From the NCBI RefSeq assembly GCF_003576645.1, contig NC_044922.1, positions 6,457,646 to 6,521,645 on the forward strand: a DNA stretch of 64,000 nt, read 5' to 3'. Position numbers and translations under genes: made by a program. Below, piece after piece: positions 1 to 14,650 of this stretch. Numbering within the stretch: position 1 is the first letter of the stretch; every line of letters begins with the position of its first letter. The stretch is from Ipomoea triloba. Its lineage: Eukaryota > Streptophyta > Magnoliopsida > Solanales > Convolvulaceae. The notes under the pieces are model-generated. The model searched no databases. It was not told the origin of the DNA and saw only the letters and a program-made list of their open reading frames with translations.

Positions 1-3000
1 TTGGTTTGAAGAATTTCTAAAGCTCTTGGTCACAAGAGCCTATTATTGTTAAAATGCAATAACAATAAATTCAAAGCTCTCATAGAAAGAAAAATAGTCC
101 ACAATGAACATAACTTCCAAATCAAACTCAAGCATGGCCCGTTTCAAGAAATATTTTCAGTTTCATGGTAGTAAATTTACACATCATGCTCCACAGACAA
201 CGGGATGCTAGGCCAATGTCTCTCAATTGGGCTATAATGAACATGTGCCAAACCACAATAAAAGACAAAATCCAATCAATTAGCAAGTCTGACTCATGGC
301 CTTATATACCCATATGTTTCTTATTTTCAATGTGGGACTCTTAACGGTCAGAAATTACTTCATTTCCACATCAATGCACATATTCTCAATAACAATCTCA
401 AGTTTTGTCAACTTAAACCAAGTACAATTATATGCAGAAAACAACTTGGTTGCCAATATTGATGAATCCACCAAATGGATCAAGAAAGATGGGTTCAATT
501 ACTACTAAGATGTGTTGAAGCAAAATTAGAAGACAGAAGTTTTAAGTTAAGATGTGATAAATTATAGAATGTAGAAAAAAGAATTTTGACAATGAATGAA
601 TTGGAGCAACTTACCAACTTTTATATCCATAGAGCAGGAGGATTCAGAATTAGTTTCCAAAGACCATCTACAATGAACCTGATGAAGTAAAAAGAAGTGA
701 TAAAGTTGTATAAGCATGGTAACAGTGTAACACACAAGTAGTTATAGAATATCTATGGAGTAAAAAGTTAAAACGAATACTGACAATAAGCCATGATGGG
801 GAATCAGAAATTGAAAAGAAAATTGTTGAATAATCCATCTCTTTAGAAATCCGATACTAATTAGAAAAATATTTTTGTTGCAGACAACAATAAATTTTAT
901 CTCTATTGCCGACAAAAGGGATGGACAACAAAAACATTCAATCACATTTTTCTCCAACAATCTTTATGGTGAACTTATGGGCACTTCAAGGAATATGAAA
1001 TTACGTCAACACAATAAGGCATCTATGTTAGTATATCCACTAATATAATGGGAACAGCTTAAGAATAACGTTTTCCATCAATGTCCAAATAATTTATACT
1101 GTATACATTAAAAGGAGGAAAGTTAGCAGGACAACAGAACTGAGGATGCATTTTCATGAATCCACTAAGGTAAAGGGAAAAACATCATAGGTCTAATAAA
1201 ATAAATATAGGGAGAAACAGAATAGTTTGTTGACATGTTTAGGTATTATATAGTAATCCTATTTATATGTAAACTCCCTAACATAAATTTACAATATTTA
1301 CAAGATGAGGGTAGAGTGGTAGACGCACCAATTAAACAATAGGGTTCACATACTAATATCAAAATACCAGATTGCAAGGATATCCTAGCAAATAAACATA
1401 GCATAACACAAAAACTGGATGTAATTTTGAACAATATACACAAAACCAAGAACATAATATGAACACATAGCAAGATGACCATAAGACTAGCATACCTCGA
1501 AACACGATCCAAATGGTACATCATGTGCCTGTTGTACAGTCTCAAACACCTAATAAACCAGTGACAAAATGTCAAGGGAAAGAAATGAATGAAAAATTAT
1601 TTATTAAAGCAATAGAATTACTACTGATTAGACAAAAAAAAAATGACATGATGATGTAATGATAACGATACCAGTAATTTTTTATCTGGTGACAGAACAG
1701 CATGTTGATATTCCGTCATTGCTGTATCTGGTGGGCACATTGGGCTATTGCAAAGAGATCTGAATGTATTTTCCCTGACTTGACCATCATACTCTTCTGC
1801 AGAGTGCCACTGACCCATCTAAGAAACATACAAGAAATGAAGAAAATATCAGTTCTCTGTACATGCTTCTACAACTGCAAATTATGACTTAGATAAAACA
1901 CATCAGGTTAGTTTGTTAATAACCTTCTTCCAGACAGCAAAACATAAAAGGCATTAGCAGTCTTTTCCAGAAATTAAAACCAATTATGTTTGTTCCACCA
2001 AGCATATATACTGGGTGTAAGATAACAGCTTTTGACAGTGAATTGAGACTAGTAATTGCCACCACCAAGCATATGACAAGCTCAAGCAATATAATTAAGC
2101 TAGCCAGGCCAGGCTTTCTACAGAACTAACCTTCTATGCTAGTTCAGGCTAATCATCTCACGAAATGCATTTAAGAAACACTAACAAACAGATAAATAAG
2201 CAAAATTTGGCACTCAGGGTATATCTTGCATTCTCCAGCACAAGTCCGAAAAATTAGTTCTTTCCTGTACTTTCCAATCTTATCACGGAACAAGTCCCAA
2301 GCCACACATAGAATTAGTTAAACCACTGCCAATCCATCTTTACTTCCTGGCTAAACAAAAGATGGTACATTGCTAGCTTGCGCAGGATGCATAGGAAGCA
2401 TAAATGACTAGAAATCTGAATCTAGGAATCCAGAGATTCAAATACAATTTATCAGAAAAATCTCAGAACATACTGCGAGGTTGGTGTCCTTTCGTAATGC
2501 ACGGTACTCGCGCATGAAATTTGAACCACTGCCTAGCAGTAATTCAGAGAATTGCTCAGCAGTGCATGGGAAAACATCCTGAAATATGTTTAAGAAAATT
2601 TTGTAATACATACAAAAGTAATCAATCAAAGTAACAAAGAAATGGAGTTTAGAGCTACTGCATACATTATATATGCCAGAAAGAACTTCCTCTTTGATGA
2701 ATGGAAGGAACTTCTCCACCTTGGGCACACTTTCCTGTGGACTAATATTACTAGCTTTAAAAGAGCTGCTATTTGCACGTAGCATTGACTGTTCCCTCTC
2801 CTATGTCAAAAGGAACAAAAGATTACAGTTTGGCACAGGTCTAAGGGCCAAAACCACTGAGCATTAGATTAAACTACAAAGATAAAAAAAAATATACAGC
2901 AACATGCATGATCTAAATCTGCATGCAACATCAGATTCATATTGCAGTATAAAGCTCAGCTTACATGCCTTGATTGGTTACATTATTAGATGACTTGTAG

Positions 3001-6000
3001 TACATTAGAGTCTATATCACCAACCATCCACTTTGATGTGTTGAGAATAATTGTCTTCTTAGATTGGAAAACTGCAGTTATTTGGAAAGCTTCTCAGTTG
3101 GAAGAGATTCGTTTTTGAAAAATTATTGACTTATGTTGGAAATATCTATCTTGGGCAGCCTCCTCTGCAGCCTTATTTACTCTTGTAATTAAGGCTTTGA
3201 GGAGTGGAGTAGTTTTCTTGGGCAGACTATTCCTCTATTTTGTCCCTTCCCAATGCTTTTTGTTTGCCTATATATTGATATGTAATCTGATGCTGTTTGT
3301 ATGTAATTAAAAAGAATAGCTCAGATTTACCCAAAAAAAAAAAAAAAAGCTCAGTTTCTCTTAAAGAATTCTCTCAACAACTTACTTTATATATTATTTC
3401 ATTGTTTGGTAAGTTAGAAGATTTCAGCAGATAATTTAGCTTATTAGTTGGATTTAAGTCATTCTATAAGTTGTATTCTACCCTATAAAAATGGGGAACC
3501 AGTTTCAATAGAAGACAAGCAGATTTTCATCCCAGCAAAGGGACTAGGGAGTTTTGGCACCTCAGGAAAACCCAGTTCTGTTCTTCATTTATTGGTTCTT
3601 TTTAGCCTGTGATGATAGTCCATAACATATGATTAAGCTTTGTGTTTGGTTTTCAGCTTTGCATCAAGTTGTTAAATGAGCTCAGCAGCTCCCAATAAAG
3701 GAAATATTATAACTGGATACAAGTTTTCCAAAGTAATTAAGTTAAAATTAGAGACATAGATATAATAAAAAAGACATGAATAACTAAAACCAGAAAAACT
3801 TCACCTTCTTCTCAGCTTCTAACATTGCATGATAGTTCTTTGCTGCACGTAGCAAACCTCTGAATGCATGGTTTCTGTTCCAAAAGGAAGCAAATTTATA
3901 CCTGACTCTGCCTGAAATAGACAGAACAATTGACTCATATATAGTCATCTTTGCAATTTTATAAACTCAAAACTTCAGCTTGTACACGGCATTGGCATCA
4001 GGAGCATAGTAAAGAGGAAACAAGCAACTAATATCTACAAACAAAAATGTAGAAATCACAAAGATACAATCTATTGTAATCCTTTATTATAATATATTCT
4101 TTCTATACTCTTTCTTTGGTTTCTGACATATATTGTGCTTCCACCTATCTTGCAGGTGGGCTATTTGTCACCTGCCAAGCCTTTCAAACCCTCAATTTCA
4201 ACAAGTTGAATATAAATGTTTTTTCTCTCTCAACACTTTGGCTAAAGAAATAAAAAGCTCAAGTATTTTTCTGTAAAGCACTTAAGCTCAATTATACTGA
4301 GAGTTCAGAGCAGAACAGCATAATTATAGTAACTTCCTATTTCTGGGATGCTGGGGGAGTGATGGTAAATGATTTATCTTCTTTGGAGAAACTAGGGTAG
4401 GTGGCTGCTCTAGTGGTATTGTCTATATAAGAAATGTGACCATCAATGAAGGGGATTAACTGGGAAGAAGAGTATTTCCTTCACCTCCTCATCTGCAGAG
4501 CTAAGGCACAAAAATGCATAGGCCCCAGACCTTTGACAAAAAATAATCATTGATCCATAACAACCCATTCTGGTTCACGGAAAAGAATGAGGAATGGAAT
4601 TTAAATTCCATGGAAATGAATTAGTGCACACTTTATATTCCATTGTTTGATTGGTGGGGAAGAAATCATTGGGAATAATTAGCATAAAGACTCAAATGCC
4701 ACTACATTATAAATGTATGTGATGGTAATATTGGCCCATTAATATTGTTAATATTGTCACTTTTTCTTCTCAAGTAATGAGGAATTTAAAATTCCAAAAG
4801 AAGCCAATGGAATTCCAATTCCTCAAATTTAAGGAGTTGAAACTCCAAGGAAAATTTTTCCTACCAACAAAACATGAGAACTCACATTTGAAGGAATTAA
4901 AACTCCAAAAAATTTCAATTCCATTGAACCAAACAAGTTGTAAAGTTGTGAGTGAGACACAAAAGAGTTTCTTTAAGGTATCTCAAATGCTATGCTAACT
5001 TTCAAACTTAAAAGCATGCAGAAGGCATGTAACCCTCAAAGGTCTTAATGTGAGATGTACTCACAGCCCCTTATTTGAATAATATGTTCACATTTTTCCA
5101 ATTTCTAATCCAACTTGTACAACAGATTTTTGAAACTAAGATTACTTTTAAAGTTTGAATTTTATTCATCTGCTTGTACAAAAAAGCAATTTAAAGGAAG
5201 GGTATGTGGAATAATTGCAAATTGTGTCCCTATTTACCCACAAGGCCCTACTGGATTCACATAAAGCCAAGCACTAAAGAATATATTTTTTGTAACTTGA
5301 ACTACTTACCATCAGGATTCCCTAAAGGTGGCACACCATGGCCCCCTGCACCCACACGAAGAATTATTGTGATGGAAGGGTTGATGAATGCATGTTGGCT
5401 CCTCCTAATCTAGAAAGCAAATAACAATCTGATCAAATTCAATAATATACATGTTCAAAAGTGAGAAAACAAGATATTGCGTAGGTTTCCTGTTCACTGC
5501 CCCAACTCTCTGTACATATTACCCTATTTATACACACACTGCAAAGGTTAATACCCACTTCTTCATCTACCATTCGTACTCCAACTATTCAACTAACACT
5601 CTATAACACAACTAACATTCTAACTAACATAATAGTTCTAACAATACATAAGCCATTCTAACAGAAAAAGTCATAGCATTCGAAGTGCAAGATCATCAGC
5701 AGCATGAAAGGATCTGCATACCTCATCAATATCTCCAAAAGGAACGATTACCTGAAAACACAAAGATCAGATAAAACGGCCATCTTAGCATATTGAAACC
5801 TCACTCTGGCACCAAGCCACCATGGTAACTGATGAAAAACTATGCACGACCATAAAGATCTAAATAGACAATAAGCTTCCATGAAGATTGGGGTAGGAAA
5901 AATAGGAAGACTTCTTATGTTGCAATTCTACAACTTGGTATGTACATGTACACACAAGGAGTTCTAAGCTCATCATATACCTATCTTTCTTTGGTTTCCT

Positions 6001-9000
6001 ATTCTTTGCTTTGTATTCTTTAACAGCTACAGAAAACACACTCAACTTGAAAAAGAATCTTCACTAGAAGTCCCAAAAAATGTTCAGAATTACACCAGGA
6101 AAACAACAATATAGTAGTAATGGGAACAACGAATATTGTAAGAGAATCTAGAAATTTCAAAAGAGATCACTTCAAGCCAAAACTTCTGTTCAGCCGGTAC
6201 GGAAAGGCTTAGATGGGATATTATCCACATGGATAATTTATGCTACCAGCCATCTATTGTTATTGATACAACTTGAAGTTTTGTGATGAGAGATGGTGTT
6301 AGCACTTGGCTGGCAGAAAACTATAACATAATTATGGACCAAATATCTAATTAAAAGAAGATCTGTATTCTTACACATGGTAATGCTATTTTACAAAAGT
6401 CAAAAAGAGATCAAATATTCCTCAGTTTTACTTCTCCCACAAAAGATTAATCAACTAGAAGAGGGGAGGAAAAATAGGAAAGAGCCAGCAAATCTTAACA
6501 CAAAAAAAGTAAAATGTTTCAACAGATGCACTTCCACTGAAGGAATGCAATGCCAAGACAATCAAAAGGAAGAAACTTATATGGATTTCATCAATTTATT
6601 CATCTACTTTTTTGGGTCACTCATAACCATCCAAAATGGCAGTTACTTCCTGTAATGCATACACCTCATTTAGGACATCTGGATTAAATTTTGCCAAACA
6701 AGGCCACTGAAATGTTAGCATATCTCAAATTCCCCCAATACATGCTTTTAAAGTCCTCTAGGATGGCACCATAATGCTTTAAAAAAGGAAGCAAACCTTC
6801 ATGTGCTTTGAGAACACATTAGAATGGAAGCAGATATGCCATGTTGAGACATACATCCGCCCATGATACAAAAATGACCTCTCGAGTGCACATGAAAAAC
6901 TATGGTCAGCAACCTGAAATAACCCACCAATTAAATGAGCAACTTCACTGAATAAGATTCCCAGTTTGTATTCATCTCCCTCAGAACTGAATTACATGCA
7001 CATGCACACACAAATTAGAAGAAGCCCATAAAAAATATTTACTTCATCAGCAGGGAGTTCAAATATTGTTTGCAGCGGTCCAGCCTTCTGGTGCACTACT
7101 GTAGGTCCTTGTTTTTCCAAAGTAACCCTCCTTCGAGTACTAGCACCGGCAATGCCATTCAAACGCCTAAAATGGAACTCATTACCCACCAGTTCATAAA
7201 CATTAAAGTGCACCTTAAGATGATTTACCTTGAGGATGTGTCAACTTGAAAAAGTACAGAAACCTAACCAGGTGATCACCACACACATAGAATAATAAAT
7301 AAATAAATCAATCAATAAATAAGGAAGAAAAAAGAGGAGAAAATAGAATAGCTTGCTTCTTAATCACTTCTTTATATTTTCAGAATTCTCCCTATTTATG
7401 GAATTATGGGAATATCTTGCAGACTCCCACTATAAGGATTATTGTCAAAATTAACTGAAAAGAAAAAAAGAAAAAGAAACTGTGACTAAACATGCCAAAT
7501 CATCTCCTACTCCAAGCACTTAATAACTTAACAATACAAATCACCCAACTCAATTATTAACAGCATTCATTATAATAGATTTTAGAACAAAATTACCAAT
7601 GTTCAAAAAAATGAGCATTCATGCAAGGAGAAACTTGATGGCTACTGTCAAACAAATGAATAAATGTGTGGAGAGTAAAGAGAAAGAAACCATAATGGGG
7701 CATTGAGGAGAATGACTTTGCAAAATGAAATAGCCATTACAAGTGAAAAACAAATAAAAAATTTTCAAAATAATTCATCTATTGCAAAGGCAGATAAGCA
7801 CGCATTCCCTATCCTGTTCCAGAAAAGTACCTAGCACAAGTCCATCAGAGACCATCATTAAAAACAAGTCGACCAACTCATAATGACATTATGTATAAAA
7901 TACTTAGTCTGGGCCCACAAACCGCAAAGAGAAGTCATCCTAATATATATAAAGGGAATAAAGCAAAAAGAAAAGTAAAAAAAAAAAAAAAAAACTAAAG
8001 GAAAGATCTACCTGGGAGAATTCGTATTCAACCTAAAAGTTTTAATATGAAGACAAACCTGAAAAACAGATAAGACAATTCAATTACTACCACCAGAAAA
8101 TCTTGGCATGTCAAAAATTCCAAAGTGAAAATTTGATTGAGACAACATGAGTTTCTTTTTGACAACTTTATGTGGGCTTCCTTTTTAGGACCTACACTAG
8201 AAATTACACTCAACTCCTAGATGCATACAAAATTATAATTTTCTATTTTCTCCTTGGAAAGAAAAACATTGTCTTCTAAATTTGGACATATAAAATGCAT
8301 AATAATTACAATATATATGTACATGTGTGTGTATGCATGCATCGTTCGCTACTGGAGACTTGGATTCAGAATTGAAAACTTAAAACAATTCATAATGTTG
8401 GAATAATAATTGAGACAACAAAGGGTATTATGGGAACAAATTTCTTAGAATTTTTCTACCATGAAATGGAGTAAACACAAAGCTCTGGGCCTAAGTGAGT
8501 GCAATTTTTGAAACAGCAGGATTTCAAGCATTACTGCAGAAGCCTCAAGGACTTCAAGCATTTCTGCCAAGAACCTCAATCTGAATCCAAATTAGAATTA
8601 TGAATAAATAGCATTTACCTGTCCTGATGGGCTATCCAACGAATACCATAAAGCTCCAGTCTGACCTTCATTTTCAACTGGAACAGTCACTGAACCAAGA
8701 ACTGCACTCTTCCAAATAATATCCCAATCATATATTGTAACATTAATCTGCCATGCAATTGGGTAAAGAATTAGTGCAACAGAAACTAACAAGACTAAAG
8801 ATGTATTGCAAAAATAAATAAATAAATAAATAAATTAATTAATTAATTAATTAAATCAGTTTTTCTATGCCTCAAGTTCAATAAACTAGAACAAAAACAA
8901 TGTTCTTCTGGCCCATAAGAGGAAAAACAAATTTGCAAATATTTCCAGGAGACCTATATCAAGCACACAAGTTTAGATGTCAGAACCCCACAGTAAACCT

Positions 9001-12000
9001 CCAGAAAAATGATTTCACAAGCCATAACATAACCTGGAAACAGTAAATCAAAATAGAAAGTAAATCCTTATCAAACTCTTTAGCATACCATCAATTATTG
9101 ACTTATTGTCACGATAATATTTATAATTTAGTTGACCTTCAATGGTAGTGAAGTTCCTATGCCAGTTATCTTAGCATCATATATATTAAGGAGCTCTAAT
9201 CAAGAACAATGAAAATGAGATTCAGTGGGTAACCTCATTCGTAAGTCCAAACTTCAACAAACATTTGGCTCATTTCACTCCCACTTGACAAATGTTTCAG
9301 TAAAACCCATAAAGCAAAGTGACCAAATTATTTGGATTATCACCTTGATTTTACAGCATCGAAGTTAATCCTTCAATAAATGTTCAAACGCTAACAGGGT
9401 TTGTTTACTTTATGCTTTTCCTAAAACTCATTCCCTATACCACATCCTTCCTGCAGAACAAGCACAATGACCACATATTGCTAGGCTATCTTACATGCTC
9501 ATATTCTTCGCTCAGTGAATCAAATCAGTATAAGGAAGCAATATATCAAGCATTGAATAATGATGCAAGCTCTGGCATCAGATGAAATTTCATAAGCATA
9601 GGAATTAGTCTTTATTCTTAGCAAATTACAAGTCCTTCCAAAAACTGTCAAGAGTACCTCAACAGGAAGTTCATCAACAGAAAAGTTGAACTCCTCTCCC
9701 CACATTGGATTTCTTGAACCAGGAACCATTGAACTGTACCAGTTACAAGAGCAAAATATAAAATATTCATATACAAATGCACAACTAAAGTTTTTGCAGC
9801 CGTAAAGATACACATAGATGAATGACAAGTAGGTGACTGGCTGAATGCTTTAGGTGCAGCTTCCTTGATACTTTCAATTATTTATTTTCTTAAACTATAT
9901 TCAACACTGCTAAGTTGCAAATGCTTTAGGTGGTCTTTCCAAACAATGAATGATTATCTGTTACAGAAGTTCTTTCTTGTTTTTTTTTTTTTTTTTTTTT
10001 GGGAAAAGTGTCTGTTCAAACAAAGATTCTTTGATTATTTTAATTATTTGTTCTCTTAAACCATATTCTGCACTGCTAAGTGGCAAATGCTTTAGGTGGG
10101 CTTTCCAATCAAGTACCAATTACAGTTTTAAAAGTTTTTTTTTCACTGCGTATGTGGGGAGTTATGATTAGATATTACATGGATTACAATCCCATTTTTC
10201 CTCTGATATTCATGGGTGCTGCAGCAATAAAAGCACACACTCATTCTGGTAGCAAGTTTCAGTATGTTACTTCTACCACTATGTCAGACCAGATATTAGA
10301 GGTCTTAATGGGTATATAAGCTAGGTTTTGGGTTGGTCCTAGATGGGTCATGTAATAACTAATAAGTCAGTTCACTAATCCATTTAATTAATTTAATTAT
10401 TGAGTTAAATGGGTCTATAAACTCTATATCAACCCATTAATACATTAAGAACTCATCTCTACCAAGTCCACTATCCTTTTCAATTTCCACTATTATAGTT
10501 AATGGCCAATGCCACAGCCCACAGCTGGCCTTGGCTGACCACAATGGTCACAATGCTGGTGGCCAGGAAACCACTAATTTTTTAGGAAAAAAAAAGGAGA
10601 AAAGAGAAAAGTAAAAATGCTAAGTGGTTTTAAATGAGTCATAAATGGTTGAAGGTGAACCCATTTAAACAAGACATATGTGGGTAATAAATGGGCACCC
10701 ATTTGTCACCCCCTAAGTAAAATGGATGGATCCAAACACATTATATTCGTTGTGTTTGGGTGAAAAATAGCACATATATTGAATTTACAGACAATATATC
10801 AGGCTATCAGCACCTCAAGGGGTTGGTACATCCTTCTAAAGGCAGCCAAAAGGCCCAAAACTAATTATGTTCCTTGTAATACACCTCGTATTTAGATTAT
10901 TCACACCCTCAATATTCACCATTATAAAGAAAAAAGAAATTTGGGTTAAAGCAGTTAAGAGCTAAAGAGATCTACTAAGTAAAGTTGATTCTAGAACAAC
11001 TCGTACACCATTCTGTGAAAATTGAGATGTGGACATTAAAGATTCAACCTGAACCGCTTTTGTGTCCCACAGGTGACAATTGCATATGGATCTGATGTGC
11101 CATTCAGATTAGCAGCAATGAGATTCTTAGCAGCTAGCAGTTCCACCTTTTAAACACACACACAAAAGACAACAATTTTAACAGTATTCAATTAAGGAAT
11201 TACAGAAAATGGTTATTACATGCAAATTAGAACTCATGATTAATGCATCACTTTCATGATAAAGGCAATATATTGTTTGCAAAATGCGAAAGGTACCTTG
11301 ATTATGTATGGAGAATTTGTTTGATAATCACCTTTTAACTGGCCGATCTACAAAATAAGTGCAAAACTGCATGTCAACCAGGGGAAAATTACATATTGGA
11401 AATGAAATTTGCATACTTATCAGATAGCAAATTAATACAGACCTGTATGAGGAATCATTTGAATCTTAGCAAGTATGTAAATATAGAATTATCACTTCAC
11501 TATACAAAAAATTCAAACTGAAAAGTGGAGTTCTAAGTGTAATCAATAAGATAGAGATAACAAACTACACAAATAATAAATCATTTGCAGTAAATGAACT
11601 AATAATTTGTATTAAAAAATGATCTATATCTAACAATTAATAACTTCCCGGGAAAGATATTGCCTCTGGGAATCAGGTAAAATATCTCTGATATCAACTT
11701 CATTCTTGACTATACCTAACTCCTTAAAAACACCCATCACTAAACAACATTCTTTTTCTAGTCATGTCACCTTTTTCATCAAGATTTGAAATGCCGCACA
11801 TCAGTGTAATTTAGATTTAGTCATTTAGTTCAAGCAACAATCACTCAAAGACGTACACAATATTACAATTTCATTACCTAATTTCAAGACTACATGTTTT
11901 TGCAAAATAAAATATCTGACCCTTGTTTGCTGTTCTCCCCCATTCATCAAGAATTTCAAATTGTTTAAAAATGCCCACTCAATTTTTCTTTATAGTCCAT

Positions 12001-12306
12001 GTCACCGAACTACCCATATTTGAAATGCTACACATCAGTGTCATCTGGATGTAGTTCAAGTAATAATTAGTTACAGACAAGCAAAATATTAGTCTCTTTA
12101 CCTAATTTCCAGACTTCATGCTCTTTGCAAGATGAAATCATGAGTCATGACTCTATTTTGTTGTTTCCTCCCATTCATCAAGAATTTCAAATTTTGGGAA
12201 AGGCTGTGATCCTCCAATAACTCCAATAAGGGTTTCAACTTTTTCACCCAAAAAAACAAAAAAAAAAAAAAACAAAAAACAAAAAACAAAAAAAAAAAAC
12301 AAAAAA

Positions 12307-12338
<32 letters not shown>

Positions 12339-13849
12339 AAAAGAAGAAGAAGAAGAGATCTATTGATTTTTAAACTCTATTTGCACATCCACCATGGAAG
12401 TTTATTGAATTCAGACCATAATAACATGCTTACATAATTGATTTAGAAGCCTAAGAACATGATGCACTAGAAATAGAGACTACTTCATAAAACATATTAT
12501 TAGTATTAATTATTAATATTAATCACCAAGTAGTCTAAGGAGCTCAGAAATCAAACTACGTAGTACTATCTAATAAACATTTACATGTTTTGACTTCCAA
12601 ATTTCTTTCAGCCAACAGGAGCATAATTAATATCATATAAACAAGTCAAGAGCAGCAAATAGAAGAAGAAAAAGAAAAGGGAACCCAAACAAGTACAATG
12701 ACCCTCCAAGGAAGCATCCATCAAGGCTACCCTAGAGGCAACCAATTTCCCAGCATGATAAATGTGGGAAAAAGAAACTAACAATTAGTACAAGAAGAAT
12801 AAATATCACCAACAATAATCCCTAAACCAAATAAAAGGCTTATCGGTCACTACCTATCAAAATTAAAAAAAATCCAAGGCAATGCTCATTGAGTGTACCA
12901 AGTATTAAGCATAATAATAGTTCTCACACTCGAACCAAAAGTAGATCACAACTGAACTAATTAAATAATAAATATTATGTGTTTGGAAACAATTTAATTG
13001 TTAAATGTGTGCTTCCTAGTCCTAGTAATATATGTGAATATTATCCAAGTCAATGTACCAAATTGGTGAGTGACATTCCTATTTAATTTTTTTTTTTTAA
13101 ATAGTAATACTGGCAACCCATCAGTAATCTACCATAAGACCAAGGAAAAGGAATTTTGGGAAGGCAAAATCATCATTATTTACTAAAAAAAAAAACTTAA
13201 GAAAGAAATCCTATTCACTCTTGCATTCAGTTATCTTCAACATAAAATGAGCTTCATCATAAATGTTGAGTAGTGACAAAGCAAAGCCCTCAACTTTTTA
13301 TCCCTGTCACCATCATCGCATCAGAAAGTCACTTTCTTTCAATTTATTCCAAAACAAATTACTCTTGCCACTCTTCCCTGCTCCCTCAAACCTCCTCACA
13401 GTTCCACACGGCCAAGGTAATGGTTGATCAAGCAGTTAAACGATTGGGATCAATTCACCATTCAGCCGTCAAGCAAACATTAATTAATCATTTAATTACA
13501 GAAAAATCTCATGTATGTCTCCATATTGCTTAAATGTCCGAAACAACAGAAATTGTCGCAAAAAAAAACAACCTAATTATAGGTAAACTAAAATTTCCGC
13601 AGCAATTAAAATAAACCGAATTCAAAACACGCAAGGCCTAAAGGAAAATGTGACCTTGTCATCTTCATCAAGAACTCCGGCAGCGACACCGGAACAGTCG
13701 GCGGAAGCGACGCGATCACAGACATTGGCGTCTCCATCAAAGAAGAAGAACCAGTAGGCGAAGATGACGAAGGCCGCGGCGGCGGCGGTGACCTGCACCT
13801 CCCACCACGACGGAAACAGGCATTCCAGCAACGCTGTCTCCGGAATCAT
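1..13849 (-). CDS. BAGP1: BAG-associated GRAM protein 1 (C2-GRAM-VASt protein), 3' end outside window
   Basis: Sixteen exons join in frame on the minus strand: 13655-13849, 11297-11347, 11049-11146, 9658-9733, 8619-8747, 8012-8058, 7043-7166, 6797-6913, 5722-5751, 5310-5409, 3805-3911, 2666-2800, 2474-2578, 1672-1818, 1496-1549, 615-678, giving about 526 residues. All junctions are GT-AG. The start is ATG 13849; the frame further upstream opens only on GTG. An N-terminal hydrophobic segment ([11 protein letters not shown]) suggests a membrane anchor. A C2 domain follows ([36 protein letters not shown]), then a GRAM domain ([14 protein letters not shown] to [11 protein letters not shown]) and a VASt-type domain ([36 protein letters not shown]). 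Arabidopsis BAGP1 is about 590 residues, so one or more terminal exons lie left of base 1. In Arabidopsis it links BAG6 to the aspartyl protease APCB1, promoting BAG6 processing, autophagy and defence against fungi. That role is inferred here by orthology. No frameshift is seen. Confidence 0.95.
205..345 (-). mobile_element. TRIM LTR relic
   Basis: This stretch closely resembles the LTRs of the TRIM at 38249-38777: it shares CTCAATTG, GCCAAACCACA, CCAATCAATTAGC, CTCATGGCCTTATA and the end GTGGGACTCTTAAC. Just before it, CCACAGACAACGGG matches part of that element's interior, so this is an internally deleted copy rather than a clean solo LTR. It lies beyond the last visible BAGP1 exon. Confidence 0.6.
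4571..4935. mobile_element. MITE-like element in BAGP1 intron
   Basis: The ends are inverted (TGGTTCA at the left; TGAACCAAAC at the right) and the interior is rich in GGAATT/AATTCC blocks repeated in both orientations. This is the form of the hAT-like MITEs that begin with a GTTTGGTTC-type end. No clear target-site duplication was found. It lies between the exons at 3805-3911 and 5310-5409. Confidence 0.4.
9862..10142. repeat. Imperfect direct duplication in BAGP1 intron
   Basis: About 120 bases at 9862-9985 are repeated at 10029-10142. Shared blocks include CAATTATTT, the run ending CACTGCTAAG, and GCAAATGCTTTAGGTGG followed by CTTTCCAA. The copies are separated by a poly(T) tract and a short spacer. 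It is a local tandem duplication with no coding content. Confidence 0.6.
12247..12350. repeat. A-rich simple repeat (A)nC/(AAAAC)n
   Basis: A run of A tracts interrupted by C and then GAAGAAGAAG lies in BAGP1 intron 1. Phenylalanine-rich open frames on the minus strand here are artefacts of this composition. Confidence 0.8.
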
Positions 13850-14112
13850 CTTCTTCAATCCAATCCAATGTAACCACCGCACACTACGTACGGAATCGTC
13901 GAATCAGTTACAGAAATGGAAAGGTAACAGTCTCCACATTCTTAATTTTTAATTCCACGAAGATGATATGATCCGCATACAAACAGTTACTTTAATGTGA
14001 GAGAAAAGGAGACTGGGAATTGGGAAAGTAGGAAATCTGAAACAGAAGTTCTAGAAACTTAACCGCAGAAATGTTTAATCACAATTTTAGCCTAAGATTA
14101 GACAAATTAGTT

Positions 14113-14650
14113 AAGGGTGTGCATTTAACTAAATGAGTTAACCGAAATTTCCAAATCTCTCACCATTAACTGAGCCGAAATTTCTATTGCTAAATAAATT
14201 CAATCAAATTTTTTTGTTAACCGATTAACCAAAATTTTTATTTAAATTTTAAAATTGTTAAAATTATAAATATAAAATATCATTACTCATTATATCAATA
14301 CCTACCATAATAGATTCATAAGCACAACAATTATAAAAGCACAATTTACAACATCAGGAAAGTAGCAACTAATCCAAATTTCAAGCGTCATTAATTAAAC
14401 ATCCGACTCGTCTTACGGATAGAGATTCGTGAAACAGCCTCATACAAGTTTTTGTCCATTTATATATTTATTTATTTAAAATTTCGATTAATTCAGTTAA
14501 GCGATAGTTTCGAACCGAATTAACCGTTAACTGAAATTCTATACATTCCTTAACCATTAACTGAACTGAATTTTATTAATTAAAAATGATTAACCAAATT
14601 TCTTCAATTTGGTCAGTTAATCAATTTTTAACCGAAGTTTAGACACCCAT
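14113..14650. repeat. Dispersed repeat rich in TTAACCGAA / TTCGGTTAA
   Basis: This lies upstream of the BAGP1 5' end. It begins GGGTGTGCAT and ends ACACCCAT, giving short inverted termini (GGGTGT/ACACCC). The interior carries many copies of AACCGAA and AACTGAA in both orientations. It looks like a diverged non-autonomous DNA element. No open reading frame or clear target duplication is seen. Confidence 0.4.
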